A stretch of DNA of 6,980 nt from CAZWUL01 sp964636625. Its GTDB lineage: Bacteria > Atribacterota > Phoenicimicrobiia > Phoenicimicrobiales > Stramentimicrobiaceae. The notes below the pieces were generated by a model. That model had not been told where the DNA came from, made no database searches, and worked only from the letters and a program-made list of their open reading frames with translations. This document shows, one piece after another, positions 1 to 5,471 of the stretch (the stretch's first letter is position 1; each line of letters opens with the position of its first letter). Both the position numbers and the translations under genes were made by a program. The stretch is from NCBI GenBank assembly GCA_964636625.1, contig CAZWUL010000053.1, positions 1 through 6,980 of the forward strand, read 5' to 3'.

Positions 1-189
1 TTCACCGGTTTGAAATATATTTTTCAAGTGCTCATTTATGGTTGGTGTTGTCACATTAAAGAGTTCTGCCATGGTTTTTTGTGTGGACCACATGGTGTCA
101 TCTTTTAGGAGAACTTCGATGGTTGCCGCACCTTCATCACCCTTGTAAAGAATTATATTATTCTTTTGTAATTTTTGATCTTTGTCCAT
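1..189 (-). CDS. RhuM-family (virulence RhuM / Fic-associated) protein, N-terminal part
   Basis: The first 63 codons of a gene that continues beyond the left edge. The protein begins MDKDQKLQKNNIILYKGDEG and continues with a segment containing IEVLLKDDTMWSTQKTMAELF and then TTPTINEHLKNIFQTGE (residues about 24-63). That order, a short beta segment, W(S/L)TQ..MAELF, then a helix ending in H(L/I)KNIF..GE, is the hallmark of the RhuM family. The second part looks like a helix-turn-helix-type unit. The role of RhuM proteins is poorly established; they occur on genomic islands and beside restriction or toxin genes in bacteria and archaea. The ATG at 187-189 is preceded by a purine-rich GGGTTGAGAT, a moderate ribosome binding site, and by a good TATA box at 249-262. 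The family call is firm from recognition; function and full length cannot be judged because the rest is outside the window. Confidence 0.85.
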   Translation of the reverse strand, partial: MDKDQKLQKNNIILYKGDEGAATIEVLLKDDTMWSTQKTMAELFNVTTPTINEHLKNIFQTGE

Positions 190-226
190 AGATCTCAACC
201 CTAAAAATATTTACTCTTCTTTTGGA

Positions 227-254
227 ATAAATGAACCCCTCTTTATTCATTTAT
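227..254. promoter_or_regulatory. Operator-like dyad overlapping the RhuM promoter
   Basis: A perfect 9-base inverted repeat, ATAAATGAA (227-235) and TTCATTTAT (246-254), separated by 10 bases. Its right arm overlaps the TATA box and its left arm lies at the predicted transcription start. A repressor bound here would block TBP/TFB or polymerase. The arms are AT-rich, so chance is possible. The regulator is unknown; the RhuM protein itself or a downstream partner could be tested. Confidence 0.4.
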
Positions 255-262
255 AAAGTTTT
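249..262 (-). promoter_or_regulatory. Archaeal TATA box of the RhuM-family gene
   Basis: Read on the minus strand this is AAAACTTTATAAAT, a close match to the methanogen BRE/TATA pattern. With the usual distance of about 25 bases, transcription would start near 229, leaving a leader of about 40 bases before the ATG at 189. Placement is by pattern only. Confidence 0.6.
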
Positions 263-392
263 ACCAGTTTTCCAGACTTTATCTTACACTTAATGGTTAG
301 TGGCTGTATGTATTTTACTATGATCATTAAAAGTTTTGATAGTTGTCCTAAGGAGTATCTGAGAAGTAAAAAGAATCAACCTTTAATCAAAT

Positions 393-399
393 AAAAAAA
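393..399 (-). terminator. T7 run, likely terminator of the minus-strand operon or RNA
   Basis: Seven T on the minus strand after a T-rich stretch. Oligo-T alone is enough for archaeal termination. It lies between the end of the 587-1291 gene and the separate promoter of the RhuM gene, where a stop to transcription is expected. Confidence 0.4.
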
Positions 400-511
400 G
401 CTTAAATAAAATAATGAGGCAACCAGGAAGTGAAATTAACATCTTCCCGTGGAAATTGATACCTTAAAGGACTTCCACAATTTTCCTAAATCAATATTTT
501 TCCTCATTATT
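393..511 (-). ncRNA. Candidate structured RNA or 3' element ending in a T-run
   Basis: A 10-base inverted repeat, AATAATGAGG (410-419) and CCTCATTATT (502-511), encloses 82 bases that hold two further stems: GGAAG (426-430) with CTTCC (443-447), and GTGGAA (449-454) with TTCCAC (473-478). A competing pair, ATTGAT (455-460) with ATCAAT (490-495), could replace the last stem. On the minus strand the closing arm is followed 10 bases later by seven T (399 to 393), the usual archaeal terminator signal. It may be a small RNA, a structured 3' end of the 2623-587 operon, or a small palindromic mobile element. There is no coding frame in it, and I recognise no known RNA family. Confidence 0.3.
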
Positions 512-517
512 ATACTC

Positions 518-548
518 CTTATACAATACGTGAGGTTATTTGTATAAG
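518..548. repeat. Perfect 9-base inverted repeat with 13-base loop
   Basis: CTTATACAA (518-526) and TTGTATAAG (540-548) are exact reverse complements. The element sits 38 bases past the stop of the carboxypeptidase-like gene and just before the structured element at 393-511. It could be a 3' hairpin that slows decay or helps termination, or a protein-binding dyad. On the minus strand the arm closest to the stop reads CTTATACAA and is faintly TATA-like. Confidence 0.4.
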
Positions 549-586
549 TCTGCTGTTTCAAAGGATTATGACCTCTTATTTTAAAA

Positions 587-1291
587 TTAGTTTAGTTTTA
601 GATTATCTATGATAGATACCAGTTCAATGCTTTGTTTCCTGGTTTGTTCAACTGATTCATAGGTGTATGTTTCATATATCATGGCAGGAATTCCTGCTTG
701 AATTAAGGGTATGGTAACATATGAAGGGCTGGTGGGTTCTGGTGGACTGTAAATAGTTAACCAATTTGTTTTATTTTTGATTTCATCAGCTATTTTAAGA
801 GCTTTTTCTGAGCTGGCTGGAATAAACAGGAATTTTCTCACTTTATAGTTCCCTTCATTGGAGTGTACATCAATAACTAATTTTATAGAGTTGTTTTTAA
901 TGTTGGGAATTGCATATTTATTTGCCAAATTTTGTCCATTATTTCTCCCTTTATTATAATTATTCGGGTTCTGGGTTACATTAATTTTGTAAATATAGTA
1001 GCAGTTTTTCAGGGATTTATCACTGGTTTTTATGGTTTCTACAATGGCGTCGTGGGATTGGTATTCTAGGGGATGGACTCCTACAACATAAGCTATACAA
1101 TTTGGGGAGTTGGCATTTCCATAGGGACCATAACGGGTGACAGTACCATATTCAGTTTGTCCCAAAACCAGACTGCTGAAGGAGGGTGATGTTGAATTAG
1201 TATTTTGGCTAGGATATAGGTAAAATGAGGAAATTAAAGTTCCACTAAACACTAAAACCAGAATGATTAATAATTTAAGGTATTTCCTCAT
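587..1291 (-). CDS. Secreted or membrane-anchored zinc carboxypeptidase-like protein (M14 / aspartoacylase-type fold)
   Basis: A 234-residue protein, last gene of a three-gene operon. Residues 4-24 form one hydrophobic segment, either a signal peptide or a membrane anchor, so the rest lies outside the cell. A low-complexity Ser/Thr/Asn linker (27-40) precedes the domain. The putative zinc ligands follow the M14/succinylglutamate-desuccinylase pattern: HxxE in GVHPLE (H73, E76) and a second His in VIDVHSNEG (H143). NPNNYNKGRNNGQNLANKY (108-126) resembles the substrate-binding R..N.G..LN motif of M14 enzymes (R116). A late Glu in PAMIYETYTYE (E207) fits the catalytic base. It is likely a peptidase or amidase acting on wall peptides; pseudomurein crosslinks are the obvious substrate in context, but that is inference. 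The known pseudomurein endopeptidases PeiW and PeiP are cysteine enzymes, so this would be a different chemistry. It is shorter than typical M14 domains. The start is well supported by AGGTGATC upstream. Confidence 0.65.
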   Translation of the reverse strand: MRKYLKLLIILVLVFSGTLISSFYLYPSQNTNSTSPSFSSLVLGQTEYGTVTRYGPYGNANSPNCIAYVVGVHPLEYQSHDAIVETIKTSDKSLKNCYYIYKINVTQNPNNYNKGRNNGQNLANKYAIPNIKNNSIKLVIDVHSNEGNYKVRKFLFIPASSEKALKIADEIKNKTNWLTIYSPPEPTSPSYVTIPLIQAGIPAMIYETYTYESVEQTRKQSIELVSIIDNLKLN

Positions 1292-1295
1292 TTTT

Positions 1296-1304
1296 GATCA
1301 CCTT
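1296..1304 (-). promoter_or_regulatory. Strong archaeal ribosome binding site for the 587-1291 gene
   Basis: On the minus strand AAGGTGATC lies four bases before the ATG at 1291 and is complementary to the 3' end of methanogen 16S rRNA (GATCACCTCC). It abuts the stop codon of the preceding gene (1304-1306), so translation of the two genes is probably coupled. It fixes the start of the carboxypeptidase-like gene. Confidence 0.7.
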
Positions 1305-2002
1305 TATGGTATTATTACACTGGGTGGTAGTTGGTTTGTGGATTTATATTGTGTTAAAACATTTACATAGAGGTTTAATAGACTTTCTGGAGATAGGTCA
1401 GGTTGTCCGGCTACAGATATGCCAATATAGTTGGGAGATAATCCATTGTTATCCATCCAGCTGTGGGTTCTTTGAGCCATATCCACATATTGGCTTTTAG
1501 TTATTGTAGCGGCAGTTATGGTTCCAAAGGGACTGTCAGGGTTCCCATAATTTCCAATGGGAATATTTCCGGTTTGACCACTATCTATCATAACAATACC
1601 TTTGGATAAGATGTAAAGGCATTGATTTTTGTCGAGAGTGACCCCCTTAAAGGTAATGGTATCAAAGCCAACTCCTATTTTAGATATTTCCTGTGCAAGG
1701 TTAGGTACCTGGGATACAGGGAATCCTGTGCTCATTGAAATCGGTTCATTATTAACCGTGCTGTTAGGAATAGTTGTGTTCGAGTTATTGGGTGCTTTTA
1801 GGAGAACTCCTGCCATTATACCAAGCACTGCAACCAGGGCAATGATTGAAACAATTAATATTTTGTTCATTTGTGTTAGACCTTCAGTTTCTTTTTTTGA
1901 ACTTTTTGGCCGGGATAATGTATCTTTCCCTATTTCATTACCACATTCTTCACAAAAACTTGCATCCGAGTCATTTTCGTGTCCGCAGATTTTGCATTTC
2001 AC
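1304..2002 (-). CDS. Zinc-ribbon, single-helix membrane protein with pseudomurein-binding-repeat-like outer domain
   Basis: A 232-residue protein with a GTG start three bases after the stop of the upstream gene. Residues 1-20 are a zinc ribbon (CKIC at 3-6, CEEC at 17-20). A Lys-rich stretch (32-47) then leads into one membrane helix (about 48-69), which places the ribbon inside and the rest outside. After a Ser/Thr/Asn linker, residues 100-232 resemble the pseudomurein-binding repeat region of Methanobacteriales surface proteins. A segment containing LDKNQCLYILSKGIVMI is followed by SQYVDMAQRTHSWMDNNGLSPNYI (170-193), and then by LLNLYVNVLTQYKSTNQLPPSVI (208-230). The last two match the repeat pattern of a helix, then N(G/Q)..PNYV. 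The protein probably holds the cell wall from the membrane side and may pass a wall signal to, or anchor, partners. The family call rests on recognised motifs; signalling is inference. The preceding GGGGG (2011-2015) is a fair ribosome binding site. Confidence 0.7.
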   Translation of the reverse strand: MKCKICGHENDSDASFCEECGNEIGKDTLSRPKSSKKETEGLTQMNKILIVSIIALVAVLGIMAGVLLKAPNNSNTTIPNSTVNNEPISMSTGFPVSQVPNLAQEISKIGVGFDTITFKGVTLDKNQCLYILSKGIVMIDSGQTGNIPIGNYGNPDSPFGTITAATITKSQYVDMAQRTHSWMDNNGLSPNYIGISVAGQPDLSPESLLNLYVNVLTQYKSTNQLPPSVIIP

Positions 2003-2005
2003 TAT

Positions 2006-2623
2006 TTAAGCCCCCTTGTTTCTTGCCTTTTTAATTCCATTTTTTAAGAACACTCCAAAGGACCCTCCTAGGGCCCCTGCAACAAAAACTAGAATGATTA
2101 TAATAATTCCTTTTAAGAATGTGTATAAAGGTTCTAAAGAGTTTGAATTACTGTTGCTGGCTGTGTTCAGATAAGATGGTGTTTGAGAAGCTGTAGAACT
2201 GGCAAATGGTTTAAGGGCACTGGCAATTGATGCTGCAATACCCATTGTTATTAACAATATAATGCCTAGGATAAATCCCAAAATTGTTAAAGCAATTAAA
2301 CTCATGAACAGTCCATTTATCATTCCATCTTCAAAATCTCTACATCCAACTATACCGGTGGTGATCCCGCCCACAAAAACCATGGTTACTAAAACTAGGC
2401 CTATGTAAATGGTTAGATCTATGGCGCCGGAGACAGCTACTGAACCATATAAAAAAGAGCATAATATCAATATTAACGTTGAAATTGCTAAACCAGCAAA
2501 AACAGCTAATAGATTTATTTGACTGTTAAAACGCTCAATATAATTTTTCTTAAGATTTTTACCGCATTTTTTGCAGAATTTTACATTGGTCTTGTTTTCA
2601 TGACCACATTCAGGACATTCCAT
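2006..2623 (-). CDS. Zinc-ribbon protein with four membrane helices (DUF5518-like)
   Basis: A 205-residue protein, first gene of the operon. Residues 1-22 are a zinc ribbon (C3, C6, C17, C20) almost superimposable on that of the next gene, with the same 'ECGHEN' type spacing. Four hydrophobic segments follow at about 36-58, 66-93, 101-128 and 168-194, with a Ser/Thr/Asn-rich loop at 141-163. Gly-rich helices and the phrase GCRDFEDGMINGLFMSLI resemble the small archaeal DUF5518 membrane family, whose function is unknown. The ATG at 2621-2623 has GGGGATGA seven bases or less upstream on the minus strand, and a TATA-like box at 2672-2682. Shared ribbons in two adjacent membrane proteins suggest that both meet the same cytoplasmic partner. 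DUF5518 is my best guess from pattern, not a search result. Confidence 0.65.
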   Translation of the reverse strand: MECPECGHENKTNVKFCKKCGKNLKKNYIERFNSQINLLAVFAGLAISTLILILCSFLYGSVAVSGAIDLTIYIGLVLVTMVFVGGITTGIVGCRDFEDGMINGLFMSLIALTILGFILGIILLITMGIAASIASALKPFASSTASQTPSYLNTASNSNSNSLEPLYTFLKGIIIIILVFVAGALGGSFGVFLKNGIKKARNKGA

Positions 2624-2671
2624 ATATTCATCCCCGTCAAATTGTTCAAAGCTAATGTTATATTCTCACAT

Positions 2672-2682
2672 TATTTAAATTA
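2672..2682 (-). promoter_or_regulatory. TATA box of the three-gene wall operon
   Basis: On the minus strand TAATTTAAATA, about 50 bases before the ATG at 2623. The expected transcription start is near 2650, giving a leader of about 27 bases that contains the GGGGATGA ribosome binding site. No further promoter is visible in the 3- and 12-base gaps between the three genes. Confidence 0.45.
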
Positions 2683-2763
2683 TTACATAATAGTTGTTAA
2701 TGAGTATAGATTAATGATTTAAGGGCTAGAATGAATGTAATGTCCTGTTTAAATAGTTTAATG

Positions 2764-2793
2764 TTAATAAAAAGCATTTATTAATCCTTTTTT
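2764..2793. repeat. AT-rich inverted repeat followed by T6
   Basis: TTAATAAA (2764-2771) and TTTATTAA (2777-2784) pair perfectly around a five-base loop and are followed by six T (2788-2793). The shape is that of a weak plus-strand terminator, yet no plus-strand gene precedes it. It may be a leftover from lost sequence, or a binding dyad. Confidence 0.25.
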
Positions 2794-2837
2794 AGTCACC
2801 CCACACTCTTGTTTTAACCAAGAAAAAATTGATTTTC

Positions 2838-3197
2838 ATGGGATCCAAGAGGACTACCAACATTGATCTCCGTAAGATAATATCCATAACCGCCTACAAG
2901 GATTTATAACATCTTCGAGAGAAAACAAGCAAAAAAAAACTGATTACTTCACAGGTATTGACTGTCATGCTGTAGCTTTCATCATTAATGGAAGATCCCA
3001 TACTGTTCCTTTTACTGGGCTTATAATGAAGGCGGCTGTTGTGGGGAAAATCAGGCAGATTTGATTCTAGTTGTGAAATAAATTATCAAAATTGCAAACA
3101 TAAAAACATTTTAAGGAAGGCTAAGTTTATAGGAAATGCCGGCTATAGTGAATTTGTTGGGTATGAGCCATTGGCTAAAAATAGAAAAAAGTTTTAG
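2838..3197 (+). pseudogene. Decayed coding-like relic, possibly a transposase fragment
   Basis: This stretch is richer in G+C than its flanks and gives short protein-like runs in two frames, broken by stops. From 2838: MGSKRTTNIDLRKIISITAY..., stopped by TAA at 2907. From about 2936, after a run of nine A (2931-2939): KKTDYFTGIDCHAVAFIING..., stopped at 3062. In the +1 frame a run up to TAG at 3195 includes ILRKAKFIGNAGYSEFVGYE. The phrase FIGNAGY is like the (D)xGY segment of DDE transposases, and TGID could be an earlier Asp, but I cannot align it to a named family. The interpretation is a broken gene with at least one frameshift and one nonsense change; an insertion-sequence origin is a guess. 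Confidence 0.25.
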
Positions 3198-3249
3198 AGC
3201 CCCTTAAAAAGTCAGAAATAGAAATTTAGTTTAAGATTGAAGGTGTATT

Positions 3250-3939
3250 ATGAAATTAATATCTTTAAATTTACGTTTTGGTGGTCAAAAAAGAACACCA
3301 CAGATAATAGATTATTTATTAGATGAAGATCCTGATTTAGTGGTTCTTACGGAATTTATGATGAATGAAAAGGGTAAGGATATAATCCGAAAAATTAGCC
3401 AGAAGGGATATAACATTAAGCCATCAAACGATGATGGTAGCATGGGGTCCTTTATTGCCAGTAAAAGTGATTTTGTAACTAAAAGTGTGTTTGATCGGTG
3501 GACTGAAGTTTATATTCCTAAAAATGATTTATATGTATTGGGAGTGTACGTTCCTGACCAACCAGGAGCAGAAAAGAACATATTTTGGAAGAGAATTTTA
3601 GAATATGCAAAAAACAATATAGAAAAGAATGTTCTAATAACCGGTGATTTCAATAGCTGCACTAAAGAAGATTCTTCCAATGGTACTGAATATTATGCTG
3701 AGGAATTAATGGAATTAGAAGATATGAAATACATTGACCTATGGAAGAACTATTCTAAAGAGGGTTCTCCTAGATATACTTGGTTTTATCATTCAGGAGA
3801 GGGCTTTAGATTAGATTATGTATTCATTTCCCCAAAGCTTGCTGCGAGTATGGATGAGATAATAGTATACCATGATTTTAATGTAAGGGAAGCAAAGATT
3901 TCTGATCATTCATCATTAATCCTTGAATGTTTATTCTAA
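3250..3939 (+). CDS. Endonuclease/exonuclease/phosphatase (EEP) superfamily protein, ExoIII-like
   Basis: A 229-residue protein, intact and close to the usual ExoIII domain length. The EEP motifs occur in order: SLNLRF with N7; VVLTEF with the metal-binding E35; LGVYVP with Y100; LITGDFNS with D133 and N135; RLDYVF with D189; and the closing SDHS with D219 and H220. These are the catalytic Asn, Glu, Asp and Asp-His set, so a metal-dependent phosphodiesterase activity is likely. DNA abasic-site or uridine endonuclease action, as in archaeal ExoIII homologs, is one option. The sequence is divergent, and an RNA or other phosphoester substrate is equally possible. AAGGTG (3240-3245) lies five bases before the ATG and supports the start. 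The gene stands alone: a decayed region lies on the left, a T-run on the right. Its AT-rich codon use matches the host-like left half. Confidence 0.85.
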   Translation: MKLISLNLRFGGQKRTPQIIDYLLDEDPDLVVLTEFMMNEKGKDIIRKISQKGYNIKPSNDDGSMGSFIASKSDFVTKSVFDRWTEVYIPKNDLYVLGVYVPDQPGAEKNIFWKRILEYAKNNIEKNVLITGDFNSCTKEDSSNGTEYYAEELMELEDMKYIDLWKNYSKEGSPRYTWFYHSGEGFRLDYVFISPKLAASMDEIIVYHDFNVREAKISDHSSLILECLF

Positions 3940-3962
3940 GATTTACCCTATTAATTAACCCA

Positions 3963-3969
3963 TTTTTTT
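3963..3969 (+). terminator. T7 run after the EEP gene
   Basis: Seven T, 24 bases past the TAA at 3937-3939, with no stable hairpin before it. This is the usual archaeal oligo-T stop signal, and it marks the boundary to the accessory block on its right. Confidence 0.5.
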
Positions 3970-4021
3970 GAATTTATTCCTTGGTTTCTAGCAGGATTCT
4001 TTTAAATTCTTTCCCTGCCAC

Positions 4022-4057
4022 CGTTAGCGGTAATGCGGGGAGATATGACGGAAAATA
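4022..4057 (+). repeat. Leader repeat, copy 1, with GTTAGCG box
   Basis: This stretch is 31 of 36 identical to 5732-5767. The first 14 bases, CGTTAGCGGTAATG, are exact; they contain GTTAGCG (4023-4029), which resembles the 3' core (GTTRRRY) of integron attC sites except for its last bases. The likeness resumes at 4084-4095 (GGAAATAACAGA) against 5783-5794 (GGAAACAACAGA), which is the ribosome-binding segment of the GNAT gene. The copy thus forms the 5' leader of the DJ-1-like gene. An ATG inside it opens only an 11-codon frame (MRGDMTENMLD). Confidence 0.7.
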
Positions 4058-4109
4058 TGTTGGATTGATAACTTTTTTGTTCCGGAAATAACAGACACAA
4101 AAAATATTT

Positions 4110-4721
4110 TTGGATAAATTAAACACATTAGCAGATTGGGAAATCTCATTTTTAACTAGTGAATTAGTTAGTAAACGATATTTCAAAAATCAAAATGAAG
4201 ATGTCACTATATTAAAGGTTGGATCTACTAAAGCACCAATTAAAACCATGGGTGGAATGATTATAAATCCAGATATTACTGTTAATGAGATGGATACTAA
4301 TATAAATGATTTATTAATATTGCCTGGAGCTGATACTTGGTTTGAACAAGATAATCAAAAAATAATAAAAGTAGCAAAAGATAGAATTGAAAAAGGTTTA
4401 AAAATTGCTGCAATTTGTGGAGCAACTGGTGCTTTAGCAAAAGCTGGTGCCTTAAATAATAAAAAACATACAAGTAATGATATAGAATATTTAAAAATGT
4501 TCTCTCCTGAATATACTGGCGAAGCTTATTATGTTAATGAACCAGTGATTAAAGATGAAAACTTAATAACAGCTTCTGGATTAGCCCCAATTGAATTTAC
4601 ATATGAGATTATTAAACAGTTAGATTTATTTAGGGAAGAAACATTATCCGCCTGGTATAATCTATATATTAAAAAAGAACAAAAATATTTTTATGAATTA
4701 ATGAGTTCATTAAAAAAATAA
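4110..4721 (+). CDS. DJ-1/PfpI-family protein (glutamine amidotransferase-like), start codon apparently lost
   Basis: 203 residues from the TTG at 4110. DADWE-type motif LADWE (8-11, E11), MGG (47-49), LLILPGADTW (68-77) and the nucleophile elbow AAICGATGALAKAG (C103) identify the DJ-1/PfpI superfamily, subgroup of short single-domain bacterial proteins. Members include glyoxalase/deglycase-type and chaperone-like proteins; the exact role here is unknown. The frame is open upstream to TAA at 4089, and codons 4095-4109 read T-Q-K-I-F, the expected first beta strand of the family. The codon aligned with the ATG of the GNAT gene's shared leader is ACA (4095-4097), so the natural start seems to have been destroyed. 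TTG 4110 has no ribosome binding site and would cut off half of strand one. The gene may therefore be poorly expressed or a pseudogene with an otherwise clean frame. Codons are extremely AT-rich (11 of 60 G+C at 4261-4320), unlike the next gene. Confidence 0.8.
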   Translation: MDKLNTLADWEISFLTSELVSKRYFKNQNEDVTILKVGSTKAPIKTMGGMIINPDITVNEMDTNINDLLILPGADTWFEQDNQKIIKVAKDRIEKGLKIAAICGATGALAKAGALNNKKHTSNDIEYLKMFSPEYTGEAYYVNEPVIKDENLITASGLAPIEFTYEIIKQLDLFREETLSAWYNLYIKKEQKYFYELMSSLKK

Positions 4722-4723
4722 TT

Positions 4724-4837
4724 GGCTAACAATGGTTTCAAGCGGACCTGCATCTGAAGATGTAGGTGATAAAAGTTTTTTTTTGTGGTGGTAAAAGCTG
4801 GTTGTGGAGTGGCTCGCCGCTTAAACCTATGATAAAT
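4724..4837 (+). other. attC-like recombination site between the DJ-1-like and YdeI-like genes
   Basis: The stretch starts three bases after the DJ-1 stop. GGCTAAC (4724-4730) has the R'' form; a three-base spacer follows, then GGTTTCAAGCGG (4734-4745). The far arm CCGCTTAAACC (4817-4827) is the exact complement of that box except for one base, leaving C4739 unpaired, that is an extrahelical G on the bottom strand. A three-base spacer and GATAAAT (4831-4837) follow as a poor R'. The spacers do not pair, as in the unpaired central spacer of attC. The total of 114 bases is within the known attC range. A better complement to the 5' box is GTAAGCC at 4871-4877, six of seven, nine of ten with flanks. 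Layout and the single bulged base match attC sites; function is inferred. Confidence 0.5.
4746..4767 (+). repeat. Nine-pair hairpin inside the attC-like site
   Basis: ACCTGCATC (4746-4754) pairs with GATGTAGGT (4759-4767) around a TGAA loop, with one G-T wobble. It is directly inside the L'' box, where attC sites carry their variable terminal structure. On its own it could also serve as a 3' hairpin of the DJ-1-like gene, and nine T follow at 4776-4784. Confidence 0.55.
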
Positions 4838-4881
4838 AATAGATGAGATGGAAGTACCAAGGATAGTATGGTAAGCCAATA

Positions 4882-5445
4882 ATGGAAATAACTCAAACGT
4901 TGTACGTCACCAATCGAGATGATTGGCGAAATTGGTTGAAAGAGCATTACAGAAGTGAGCAAGAAATCTGGTTGATCTACTACCGGAAAGATGCAGGGAA
5001 ACTGCGCATACCGTATAACGATGCAGTCGAAGAAGCACTCTGTTTTGGGTGGATAGACAGCATTATGAAAAATCTGGATCATGAGCGGTTTGTACAGCGG
5101 TTTAGTCCCAGAAAGAGAAAAAGTGATTATTCGCAAACAAACAAAGAAAGGCTAAAGATGCTCATAAATCAGGGCAAGATAATCCCGGAAGTCTTGGACA
5201 GTTTATCTGAAGTCGATTTGGATGATTTCGCTTTTCCAGCCGATATCACAGCAGCCATCCGAGAGAACGAACAAGCTTGGGAAAATTATCAAAAATACTC
5301 TGAATCATATCGGCGGATACGGATTGCTTACATTGATGCGGGTAGAAAAAGACCGGGTGAGTATGAAAAGCGCTTGAAGCATTTCATCAAGATGACAGAG
5401 AAAGACAAGCAATTTGGCTTTGGGATTGAAGATTACTACTACTAA
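4882..5445 (+). CDS. YdeI/OmpD-associated (OmdA) family protein
   Basis: A 187-residue, full-length protein. Recognised features are the N-terminal TLYVTNRDDWRNWLKEHY, then EIWLIYYRKDAGK (28-40), the signature EALCFGWIDS (51-60), RFSPRKRKSDYS (73-84), and the C-terminal YIDAGRKRPGEYEKRL...GFGIEDYYY. The family is often annotated as bacteriocin-protection or OmpD-associated; its biochemical role is not known. The ATG at 4882 matches homolog starts, and an in-frame TAG at 4864 rules out a long extension. No good ribosome binding site lies in the ten bases before it; AAGGA at 4859-4863 is 18 bases away. If the GTAAGCC box at 4871 is the cassette edge, the gene begins 11 bases inside it, as integron cassettes often do. 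G+C is much higher than in the gene before it (26 of 60 at 5041-5100), which points to a separate origin, likely bacterial. Confidence 0.85.
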   Translation: MEITQTLYVTNRDDWRNWLKEHYRSEQEIWLIYYRKDAGKLRIPYNDAVEEALCFGWIDSIMKNLDHERFVQRFSPRKRKSDYSQTNKERLKMLINQGKIIPEVLDSLSEVDLDDFAFPADITAAIRENEQAWENYQKYSESYRRIRIAYIDAGRKRPGEYEKRLKHFIKMTEKDKQFGFGIEDYYY

Positions 5446-5471
5446 GTGAAGAATTGCTGAGAAATACTGTG

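Noticed and set aside
449..495. H-type pseudoknot from the two crossing stems
   Set aside because: There are no bases between the first arms (454/455) to cross a six-pair stem, so the pairings are more likely alternatives than simultaneous.
1294..2009. Plus-strand open frames opposite the pseudomurein-binding-like gene
   Set aside because: They mirror a well-supported minus-strand gene with a zinc ribbon and membrane helix, and show no domain of their own.
3974..4186. Minus-strand 70-codon frame across the DJ-1 leader
   Set aside because: It runs through the repeated leader and into the DJ-1 coding region, with no recognisable protein features and no ribosome binding site.
4738..5136. Minus-strand 132-codon frame
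   Set aside because: It is the reverse of the attC-like spacer and of the conserved YdeI-family coding sequence, and is explained as chance.
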